The notes beneath the pieces are model-generated. The model saw only the letters and a list, made by a program, of their open reading frames with translations. It was not told where the DNA came from and did no database searches. 64,000 nt of DNA from NCBI GenBank assembly GCA_037783415.1, contig JAZGTN010000038.1, forward strand, positions 1 through 64,000, given 5' to 3'. The position numbers were made by a program, and so were the translations under genes. Numbering within the stretch: the stretch's first letter is position 1; each line of letters starts with the position of its first letter. This stretch comes from Leptasterias polaris. Its lineage: Eukaryota; Echinodermata; Asteroidea; Forcipulatida; Asteriidae. Below, in pieces: positions 22,901 to 34,900 of this stretch.

Positions 22901-25900
22901 CAAACACTTTTTTGAAGAGATTGCAAAATAGCAACCTTATTTTATTTAACCATTATTGGAAAGATCCGATCTTTCCCTTTCCAATGATGGTAAGCTTGGA
23001 GGGCGAACATGGACAAAACTGCAGCTTTATTACAAATGGCCTTTGTGCTCAGGCTTGAGTGCTTTTTTGTGTGTAAGCTTGGTCAACTACTGTAAAGTCA
23101 CCAATGATATTAGGAAGATGGGGTATTAGTGCAGTCGACTAAAGTCGCCTATGGTAAGGAAGAGGGGGTATTAGTGCAGTCGACTAACGTCGCCTATGGT
23201 TAGGAGGGGTTAAAATTAATGACAATACAAACTTATTGGTTAGAAGTAGCAGTAATGTGGTTATGTAAAAAGATATCAGTTTTTATGCCCCAAAATTTGA
23301 ATCTGAGAAACGTTTCTCAGATTGTGTTCTCTTGTTAGGGATATGATATATTTCTTTCTGCGTGGACATATTCACACTGGTTTTTGGCGATATCTCAAAA
23401 ATGCGTACACCTTTTGAAATGAAATTTTCACAGGTTAGTTTTTTGTATGTATCCTTCATTTATAGAGGATTAAAACAATCAAACAGTTCCATAAAACCTA
23501 AGGTATAACTTGCCTTTAAGTAAAAACAGAAAGAAATAATTGCGTACTTGTATAAAAAGGTATGGGTGAATTAATTGAAATTGTCCATTGAGATGTCAGG
23601 TGATTATTGTTTGTTTGACATTTTAATAGCACATTCAGTATTGCTGATCAGTCAAATGTTAACACTGGAAAGAAAATCAATGCAGATTGCGTGTGAACGT
23701 GCATCAATTCAATACAAATTGATGGTTATTCAACAAACAAATTTACCTTCTGTCATCATGGTGACAATGTGGTAGGAATAGAAAACGGGCGCCGAAATCT
23801 GATGACTTTTAATCTGATGCAGCTTTGACTTGCTTAAATACAATTTTCCGAGTTGGTTGTATGGTGTGTTTATTGAAACTAGAGGATGGCAGTGAGTCTA
23901 CTCTACCAAAAACCAATCATTCAATTTGAGTAATATTTACTGCTGATGTATTCTGCATTTCCTTGCATTAAATCATAAACATTTTTACAAAGTCAGAAAG
24001 CTCCACAGCCAACATTCTATGTTTCAAACTAATGCTTCGCAGACTGCTTGCTATTTTGTAATACCAAAATTGAGCCGACTTCTTCATTCATACAGAACTG
24101 TCAATGTGTTTTCAATCTTACACCTTCCTACACAATGTAGGTTGTATCGTAAACTTGGATGTGATCCCTGGCTACACGACAGTTAACGGTTGTATGGCTT
24201 CTGGCTGGCACCCCCCTGAACAAAATAGGGAGATCACATAACTCATTAGAGTGCAGCAAGGTTAATCTGGAGGTCGACGGTTCAAATCCCGCTCTAGTCA
24301 ATTTTTCTTTGTTCAACCCAAAACCTTGAAATTTATTACAACTGGTGTATTTATCGTCATTTAGCATTAAATTATTCAGCCTAGCAGTATTGACCCCCCC
24401 CCCCCACTTTACCCCGTCTGTTTCTGTTTTGTTTTAAGAGAAAGGTGAAAGTGAGGTGAGAGGGGAGGAGATGGCAACCTTCACTAAGCTGTATAGTGAT
24501 ATGAAGGGACCCAACAAACAGAAAGACAAAAGCTATGCTGTCATTCCAAGATTCTATTATAAAGTAAGACTATTTCGCCCATTTTAATCTCACTTTCATA
24601 GTTTTTATCAGTGCTAGTTTCTTGTATTTTTTTAATGAATGTGCAATGTTTTTCCCTTTTACCTTTTATTATTTTATCTTATGTTGTTATGTAAGCTGAG
24701 AACCATGGGAGATCAGTGAGTTTTTCTTACTGAATGGATCACCCAGGATAAACAAGAAATAAATAAATAAATATAAAACTATTTGTTCTTGTTAGGAATA
24801 AGAACTTATGAAATCATGTAAATGCACATCACGGGTTGTACCAAATAAGCTCAGAACTCAACAAGTCTGGCAGTCCAGTTTTTCATGTCGATTTATCAGT
24901 GTTGTAACCAAGTCATTTTTTGTCAAGTCAAGTCAAGTCGCAAGTCATCTTTGGTCAAGTCAAGTCAAGTCACAAGTCATTTTTGTTCAAGTCAAGTCAA
25001 GTCGCAAGTCAAATTTTCACAAGTCAAGTCAAGTCACAAGTCAAATTTTCGCAAGTCAAGTCAAGTCACAAGTCACATAATGTCCCGATAAGCCCACTCC
25101 CATGTTGTGACAGACTAAATACAACCATGACAAAGACTAGGAGCCTCTAAATTGGAAAAGACGTGACCGCGTGCGTTGTGTAAACTGTGATCGCAATGTG
25201 GTCCGTGTTTTGCGGAACTTCCGAGTGAATTGTTTCGACATTAATTTATCCGAACCCTAAAAATGTAAACGTATAACTTCACATTTAATATTCCTGTGTT
25301 GTAACCAAGTCATTTTTTCTCAAGTCAAGTCAAGTCGCAAGTCATATTTGCTCAAGTCAAGTCAAGTCACGAGTCATTTTTGCTCAAGTCAAGTCAAGTC
25401 GCAAGTCAATGAAATTAGCGACTCGAGTCTGACTCGAGTCCAAGTCACCGACTCGAGTCAACAACACTGGCTGCGATTTATATACATGTATGGCCCAAAC
25501 TGCTGCCATTACTTGTAATTGATTTTACTCAATTGTTTTAGTTGTTCAAAAATTGTGTTCCAGTAGATTTTCTCTGCTACATGACCTGTGGGCTGGTTTA
25601 GAATTTCTTGATATTTAAGCACTGCTCTGTGGTAGGAGATTGACAAGATGTAGCCATTGTTCTGCCACAGACTTCTCTAGAGCGCCTTAATTACTACAAC
25701 ACTTGACATCCTTTTTATCACCCAAACGGTAATCAGATTTGCACATCATACTCTGAAAGTTTTTTTTTGAGTTACAGGCTTTTTGTCAGACGAGGATTGT
25801 TTTTTTCTTTCTTCTCTCTCTCTTAAATTTGATTACAATTGATTTTCTTGCTTCAGCTTCCAAGTGAGGATGAAGTATTGCTGCAGAAACTCAGAGAGGA

Positions 25901-28900
25901 ATCAAGGTAAGGTTTTTTTTTTTTTTTTTTTAAATCAAATAAAAATTTTGTGACACAATTTCCATAAAATCTTTGTAATTATTCTGGCTGTACATGTAGG
26001 TTCAGAAGTTAATCTACCAAAGGTTCTTTTTTGTAAACAATGGCCATTTGCAAAACCACTGCTTGGGCTTGGGCTCTGCTTTAGGCTCTGTCAGTAATTA
26101 TGAAAGTGTACACATTCGATACGGGACTTCAAACAAGGGTTTTAGTGAATATCCCTGTGTGGAAATTCAACATGGTCAAGGCCTGCATGTGAAGTAAATG
26201 GAATTTTTTACAGTGTTTTTATGGTATGTGCATTATGAATGCAGATTGCGGGCTTCTTTACACTGATTGTTTAGTTTATTGGATTAAAATCAAATTAGTA
26301 CAACCCAATCTACATGTACTAATGTATAATTTATTGAATGTTGTGCATGTACTTGGAGGTTGTACATGTAGCTTGAACCAAAATGCCAATAGCGGCTGGA
26401 AATAACTGCTAGATTTGAACTACTTCCACTCATGTCATGAATTTCATTTTCCAGTGTTTCCCATGTTTACCCTGTCAGCCCCAGTGTTTACTTTAGTCGA
26501 CTGTGCACTATACCCTACTTGAGCCCCAATGGCAACTAATCTATTTAATTCTTTGTAAAGTTTGTGGTGTTCAATACATACATGTAGGTGAAACAAGAAC
26601 TACACTCAATAGGTTCTACAGCCGCAGATCCACAGTCAACACCCAAAAGCTGGATACACCCGTAGGACATCACTTCAATCTTCCTAATCATTTCATTTCT
26701 GACATGACTTTACAGGGCATTGAGGCACTGGGAAACCACAGAGAGACTGTTCGTCAGAGTAGGGAGAAACTGTGGATAAGGCACCTCCAGACCATTCAAC
26801 CCCTTGGTGTGAACATCCAAGAAGGAAAAGACTAATAACCTTTTGTCTTTACCTTCTCCTTTTTACCACAGATGTCCCCTTCTTAGTTTGCTAATGGTCT
26901 GCCTAATTCACTAATTAATTACTTTTTTCTCCCTCTTCCCATCAATGACCTTTTCTTTGGTGTTCCCCACCTCTTATGGTCAGACCAGCCCCTTGCCCCT
27001 ACCCCCCTTTGTCACCCTCCTCTTTGTTCATCCCTTGCTTCATATCTGTCATCTCCATACCTGTTTATGCGTGTTGTGTTGTCATTTAGCCCTTCCAGAA
27101 AGACTCTGCTGTAAAAGGCCACTAACTAGTTTTTGCATTTATACATGTACCATAGGTCCTTTTGGTTGGTAAGCATTTTGCAAAAGCTAATTCTACTTTT
27201 TCAACAGAATTTGGTAAAGTTAGGGTTAACATGGTTAACATACTACATGTACCTACATTGTGTGTACCATTCTGAAACAAAACTAAATTTCTGTTTCATA
27301 TTACTTTGTACATTTTCACTGTAGCACAAATTGAGTAAAAAAAAACACCAAATAAACCACATCCGGGTAATTAAGCATTATGATTGGTCTGATTAGTTAA
27401 AGTCAAAGTTGAGGAAATACATTAATGTTGGTATATGTTTTGGCTGTTTACAGGGCTGTGTTTCTACAACGGAGAAGTAGGGAACTGCTGGATAATGAAG
27501 AATTACAAGTGAGTTGTGCCAGTCAGAATTTTGTTAACCCCTTGAGCACGGTATTGTTTTGAGAGTGAATGCTGGTCAGCCGGGATTATATATACCGTGA
27601 ACAATAGCGCGGATTACCGAAACAATAGCCCGTATTCATCGCACGAACAGCCCGTGTGAAAAGCACGGAGCCACATGTTGCAGTAGCTTTTCACTTGAAA
27701 ATACCAATCTATTCAAACACAAACAAAAGGGCAATTTCTATGAATAGATCCATGATACAGGGCCAAGAAAGGTTCAGCAAACTCTTCCCTCCGCAGAGAG
27801 TTGGTCTTTCAATAATAACCGGCCAGCAACCTCAGAAACCACAGGTGCATAATGAATAGAAAGTATGCAACCAGTATGCGGCTATAGCCGTCACCAGACA
27901 CCCTAACCTTCTATCAAGCCGCGGCCATAGCTGTCATCCGTCCGCAAGATGTTAAGTATTCTATTTTGAAATGTTTTGTTTAGCAGGAATTATGGTTACC
28001 AGCCAAAATGCCCTGCTATACCTATCATCCTAACGGTTTCCTGCTAATATTTGCTAATCATGTAAACTTTGTAAGCAATATTAGAGATATTGTATTTTCC
28101 CCAAGACAATTACAGTTATACATAGCTGCCAACTCTCCCTGATTCTGCAGAAAGTTTCCTGAAAATAAACCAGTTTTTCATGTTCCTGACATGAGCTAAT
28201 CGACACCGACCGGAACTACTTACTTTGTGTGCAATACAAAATTCTCAAAAACATTGTAAAATAATTATTCTCAAGGTAAAACTGCAACGTTCATTTTGTT
28301 TACAAGCCCACAGTGATACAAAGGTATCTGGCTTTGAATAAAATAATACTTATTGCTCACAAAAAAAGGCTGTTTTAATGGAGAAAATGTGTGTCAAACT
28401 TCCTAAAAATGTCCCGCTGAATTACAAACAAAATGGTGGCCATTGAGAAAGTTTTTGCCGTGACGTCATGAACCAGGGTCAGCCTCAAGTAACCCACAAG
28501 CAGGGCTTCAAAGCTAATCGAGCGCACTGGGGTCAGACCTGGGTCGACCCGGGGAAGCTAATCAAACACACCCACATATTGTTTCGCACTGTTTGCTGGT
28601 AGTAGGCCTATTTGCTAATCGTGTAAACTTCGGAATCAATAGTAGAGATATTGACTATTAAGGATAGTGTGGACTACTCTGCTGTTTCCTCTTGACTCTG
28701 CTCTCCGTCATACATACGAGATTACAGGCTGCAAAAAATCAGAACATTCCTATTTCTGACAAGAGACGGCAATGAACATGATCAAAAAGTTCTGGCAAAA
28801 GAGGGTGCCAAAAGAGAAATTTTCTTACTTGATTCAATGATTTGTGTACATGTGCATTATCTTAAATACTCCCCCCCATACATCATTTGTATACATGTAT

Positions 28901-31900
28901 TTGTACATTTATTAAGCTTTACTAGCACAACTTCTTTCGTCGCTATCTGGGGACTCGTAAAACTGGTGTTCCTATTCCTGATGTTTCAATGTTGGCAGGT
29001 ATGCGTCATGCTGCTCTACTGTTCCACACCACACTCACAAAAGACATAATGCAGTAAAGCATATATGGAAGAGATTTAAGTTTTTTAATGGAATTGAATG
29101 TGTCAGACTTTTGTGCGACTTTTGTGCAGGGGCCCAGTTTCGCTGTTGTGATTGGACAGTGCTTTAAAGGGGTGTAGCTTTATGGATCAGCCTCCTTTTA
29201 GCAAATATCAGCTTCAGCGAATAATTTTAGGAGAATATTGTTCAAGTCTTTGGATTTTTACTGTGAATGCATGTGGTACTGCTGACAAAAGTCTGGAATT
29301 CAGTTACATTAGAAAAATATATTTAAATTTCATAGATCCTCTTTCCATTTGGAAAATCACTGTAAAATTAATGCCACTATCGTTGTTTTATAAGTCAACA
29401 ACTTAATTAAAGAATGATGATACTTAAAATTTAGGTCCCTTTATTACAGAGGATCAGGTTGGCTGAATGATTCTTGCTGCCTTTTACTTCTGTGGAGCTC
29501 AGTTCGAATACGTCTTTGGACCAAAGCCTCGCATATTTGGGTTTTGATAACATGGGTTTCCATCATGTGGGGTTCCCCCCACATCTCAAACTAAATGTTT
29601 CTTTACCATGCACTTGTAAGTTGTATCTTCAATCCTGCTAGTCATTTTTGGAGATACCTTGGTTTCTTTACCATAAATATCAAACAAAAGTGAAAATAAT
29701 TGTAATTCTAATAATAGTTCAACAAATTAAATCTCTGTTTACATAATTGTTTGCCAATTTTTGCCAAAGTTATAAAAAGAGGAGTTTTTCCTCTTAACAA
29801 TGTTGATGCTGTTTCAAAAAAACCAAAAACATACACAATTGTTTGCATACATGTATGTCACGGACTTTACGCTAAATACTTTTTACATACAAAATTGTTT
29901 GTACATGGCTGTCGAACGTGAGTTAATGTTTGGATCCCAACAATAATTAATATTGAGTTTTTAAATACAGTGTAGCTACCCTTAATCATTGGCGGATCTT
30001 TTTGTGTAATACTTTAAATGAAAGCTTGCAACTTTCTCAAATCTATGAAAATAGTTATTTAGAATTTAAATCAAAATTTTGGGGTCAGATTAGCCAAAAA
30101 CTGGACCAAGCATCTTGAAAGTCATTACATCACTAATTTGCCCTCGATTGTCCTCTGGTTGGTCAAAAGTCGTAAAACAGAAAATAGTAACTTCTGCAAT
30201 TTTCCATGACATTTAACAGAATGTCATTTCAACTTTCCATTGTTGATATAATAATATTGGCTTGGCATTCATATCCCATTACAATATGAAATTAGCTTAT
30301 TAAGAAGATACATTATCCTCTTTGTGCAAGCTTGTACACATACAGTCATGACAGTCCAGAAGGCTTTCTCATTCACAGACCTTTGTTTTTATGCCATTAA
30401 GTCCATATATTGTGCAAGCCTTGTGCCTGTCCAAACATTGGGCCCTGTTAACCCTTTCAGCCCCAATGGTGACTTTAGTCAACCAAGATAACACACATAA
30501 AAACACTCAATCCTGAGCGCTAATGAGCATTTGTTAAAAAGCTTTAGTTTTGACCATGTTCATAGATTGTGCAAGCCTTGTGCCTATTCAAACATTTGGC
30601 TCTCTTAACCCTTTCAGCCCCAATGGTGACTTTATAGTCAACCTAGGTAACACACACACACAAGTGTGTAACAGCCTGCAATCGTGGACCCTCCTTTGTT
30701 CAACTCTTTGTGATAGCAACCGTGGACCACAATGCTTTCCTTTGTGATAGCAACCGTGGACCTATTGTCCTCTTTTGTTGTAGGTCCCGGGTTTGAATGT
30801 GGTTACCTACTCACACACACCCAAGTGTGTAACAGCCTGCATTCGTGGACCCTCCTTTGTTCAACTCTTTGTGATAGCAACCGTGGACCACAATGCTTTC
30901 CTTTGTGATAGCAACCGTGGACCTATTGTCCTCTTTTGTTATAGGTCCCTGGTTTGAATGTGGTTACCTACTCACACAAACACTAACGCCAGAGCACAAA
31001 AGATCAATTGTTAAAAAAGCTTTAGTTTTGACCATGTTCACCCTCCATACCAAAGCTTTACTGTAGTTGTAAAGAAAAATATCAAGTGATGTCAAATAAT
31101 AAACCACAAGGGAAACTGTCTGGATATTCTTTAAATGATTTTGGTTTGAACAAAGAAAAATGGACTAGAGCGGGATTTGAACCAATGACCTCCGGATCAA
31201 CGTGCCGGAGCTCTAACAACTGAGCTATCTAGACCTACATGTATGTTGGCGGTCTCCCTTTCTAATGATGGTTATAAAAATAAGATTGCTTTTCTGCAAT
31301 CCTACAAATTGGAGTGGAAAGATCCGAAATGCCAAACACCCACAGAGCGCCATGTGGTTGGATACAAAAGAAGTGTCAGAACACACTTGGGAAACAAAGA
31401 CCAAGAACTTGAACACTTATTGACCGATTTCAAGAATCTTTTAATCATATTGAAGGAAATTTAATAGGTACGTGTGTATGTAGGACATTGTTAAATGCTC
31501 AAGAATGAAATCTTCAAGGTAATACTAGAGTGAGTAAATTTAATCTTTGAACACAAGTTTTCTGTTGTGTGAGAATGTGTGCTTTATGCTTGAGTGGTCA
31601 AACAATGAGGGCACCAGTGGTTGTTTGATGTCATAAGAATTTGGTAACGAGAGCGTTATTATATTGTGGTTTTGTATCTTTCTTCATTGTTTTCATCAAT
31701 GACCTCAAATGTGTTTTACAGCAACCTCATTTTTAAAGTAGGTTATTGCCCAATTGGTTGTCGTGACATATGAATGCATAATTGTGGGTTCTTTTTTATA
31801 TACATGTAGTAAAGAGGACATTCCAATTGAATACTCATTTTGTGGGAACAATTGAATCTCAATTTTAATATGTAGGTCCCTTTTACGAATTGGATAAATT

Positions 31901-34900
31901 CCAAAAATGTGGAGTAACTGAACCCCCCCCCCCCCCCCCCCTGAAAGTTTTGATCTGGGTTCACAGAGAACATGACATATTCCTGGAATGAAGTGTGCAA
32001 GGAGAGTTGTCTTGTCGAACCTGCATGCAATTTTAGTTTTCTGTATTTGCCGCATAGATTGATGTAATTGGTTATTGATTCCAACTTTGAGGTTGGCTGC
32101 AGAAATATTACAATAAACTGTATTTTTTCATTCAAATGACATGATGGTTAGTGGACTTTGGTCAACAGAAATGAGCATATATTACATTATACCAAGTGTG
32201 GACCAAAGAACAAAAGATGTCCACAAAATGTGTGGGGTCTTGAGACACTGTGGACTTCAAACTTATCCACATACACAAGGTCTTGAGATACATACTGTGT
32301 TGACTATGCACAGGGTCTTGAGATCAATATTCTCCAATCTATGAAAATATTTATTAAAAATTTAAATCAAAATTTTGGGGTCAAGCTTGGACCAAGCATC
32401 TTGAAAGTCATGACATCACTAATTTGCCCTCGATTGTCCTCTGGTTCGTTAAATGTCGTAAAACAGAAAATAATAACAGAAGTAATTTCAATTTTCCATT
32501 GTTGATACAATAATATTGGCTTGGCATTCATATCCCATTACAATGAAGTAGCTTTTTATTAAGATACATTATCCTCTTTGTGCAAGCTTGTACACGTACA
32601 GTCATGACAGTTCAGAAGGCTTTCTCATTCACAGGCCTTGGTTTTTATGCCATTAAGTCCATATATTGTGCAAGCCTTGTGCCTGTCCAAACATTGGGCC
32701 CTGTTAACCCTTTCAGCCCCAATGGTGACTTTAGTCAACCAAGATACCACACATAAAAACACTCAATCCTGAGCGCTAATGAGCATTTGTTAAAAAGCAT
32801 TAGTTTTGACCATGTTCACCCTCCAAACCAAAGCTTTACTGCGGTTGGAAAGAAAAAGATAAAATCTTTCTAATGATGTCAAATAATAAAAACACAAGGG
32901 AAACTGAGTGGGTAAACTTTAAATGATTTTGCGTTGAACAAAGACAAATTGACTAGAGCGATTTGAACCAACGACCTCCGGATTAACGTGCCCTAGCCCT
33001 ATGTTGGCGGTCTCCCTTTCTAATGATGGTAAAGTAAAATAAGATTGCTTTTCTGCAATCCCTACAAATTGGAGTAGAAAGATCGGAAATGCCAAACACC
33101 CACAGAGCGCCATATGGTTGGATACAAAAGAAGTGTCAGAACACACTGAGGAAACCAAGAACTTGAACATTTTATTGGTCAATTTCAATGATCTTTGAAT
33201 CATTAAAAATAATCTTTTAACACAAGTTTTCTGTTGTGTGAGAATGTGTGCTTCATGCTTGAGTGGTCAAACAATGTAGGCGCCAGTGGTTGTTTTCATA
33301 GATGACCTCAAATGTGTTTTATAGCAACATCATTTTTAAAGTAGGTTATTGCTCAAATGGTTGCGGTGACATAATATGTATGAATACATAATTGTGGGTT
33401 CTTTCTTTATAATGTATAGTAAAGGGGACATTCCAATTTTAATACTCATTTTGTGGGAACAATTGAATCTCAATTTTAACAATGTTTAATATGTTGGTTC
33501 CTTTTACGAATTGGATAATTTCCGAAAATGTGGAGTAACTGACCCCCCCCCCCCTTGAAAGTTTTGACTTGTGTTCACAGAGAACATGACATATTCCTGG
33601 AGTGAAGTGTGCGAGGAGAGTTGTATGGTCGAATCTGCAAGCCATTTTAGTTTTCTGTGTTTGCCACACAGATTGGTGTAATTGATTATTGAGTCCAACT
33701 TGAGGTTGTCTGCAGAAATACTACAATACTAGAAACTGTGTATTTTTTCATTCAGATGACATGACGGTTAGTGGACTTTGGTTAACGGAAATGAGCAAAT
33801 ATAACATTAGACCAAGTGTGGACCAAAGAACAAAAGAAGTTCACAAAATGTGTGGGGTCTTGAGACACTGTGGACTTTAAACTGGTCCACAAACACAGGG
33901 CCTTGAGATACATATACTGTGTTGACGTTAAAAGGGTCTTTAGACAGTGTGTTGACTTTACGTTTTTCCACAAATTTAGGGTGTTGAGACACTGTGTGGA
34001 CTTTATACTCATCCACTGAGCACAATGTAGCGTCTTAGGTACTGTGTGGATTTAACATTGGTCCACACAATGAATGTAGGGTCTTTAGACAGTGTGTTAT
34101 GACTTTACGTTTTTCCTCAAATTTAGGGTGTTGAGATACTGTGTGGACTTTATACTCATCCACTGAGCACAATGTAGCGTCTTAGGTACTGTGTGGATTT
34201 AACACTGGTCCACACAATGAATGTAGGGTCTTTAGACAGTGTGTTGACTTTACGTTTTTCCACAAATTTAGGGTGTTGAGACACTGTGTGGACTTTATAC
34301 TCATCCACTGAGCACAATGTAGCGTCTTAGGTACTGTGTGGATTTAACACTGGTCCACACAATGAATGTAGGGTCTTTAGACAGTGTGTTATGACTTTAC
34401 GTTTTTCCTCAAATTAGGGTGTTGAGACACTGTGTGGACTTTATACTCATCCACTGAGCACAATGTAGCGTCTTAGGTACTGTGTGGATTTAACACTGGT
34501 CCACACAATGAATGTAGGGTCTTTAGACAGTGTGTTATGACTTTACGTTTTTCCTCAAATTAGGGTGTTGAGACACTGTGTGGACTTTACACTCATCCAC
34601 TGAGCACATGTAGCGTCTTTAGATAGTGTGTGGACTTTACACTGGTCCACACAATAAATGTAGGGTCTTTAGATACTGTATGGACTTTTCCACAAATGTA
34701 GGGTGTTGAGATACTGTTAGACTGTTCCACAAATGTAGGGTATTGAGACACTGTGTGGACTTGTCCACAAAGGTAGGGTGTTGAGATACTGTGTGGACTT
34801 TCCCACAAATGTAGTGTGTTGAGACACTGTAACGTAGGGTGTTGAGATACTGTGTGGACTTGTCCACAAAGGTAGGGTGTTGAGACACTGTGTGGACTCA

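Larger units (their letters stand above)
30045..32330. repeat. Segmental duplication, copy 1 (about 2.3 kb)
   Basis: Starts TCTATGAAAATA...AAATCAAAATTTTGGGGTC and matches copy 2 (32338-33925) in order through ACCATGTTCACCCTCCA, the SINE-B copy, ATTTGGTAACG and the poly-C run. It is longer than copy 2, partly because of a local 170 bp tandem duplication (30650-30815 and 30817-30980) with CAACCGTGGACC units. Confidence 0.8.

Noticed and set aside
24808..25150. Three overlapping SSQVKSQ-type open frames
   Set aside because: They arise from the CAAGTC tandem repeat, open in all frames, and are not a protein gene.
24895..25470. CRISPR array
   Set aside because: Repeats are contiguous and nested without unique spacers, in a eukaryotic intron.
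28837..29406. Short open frames of 70-84 codons in intron 4
   Set aside because: No conserved motifs, no splice context, and typical of chance frames in AT-rich DNA.
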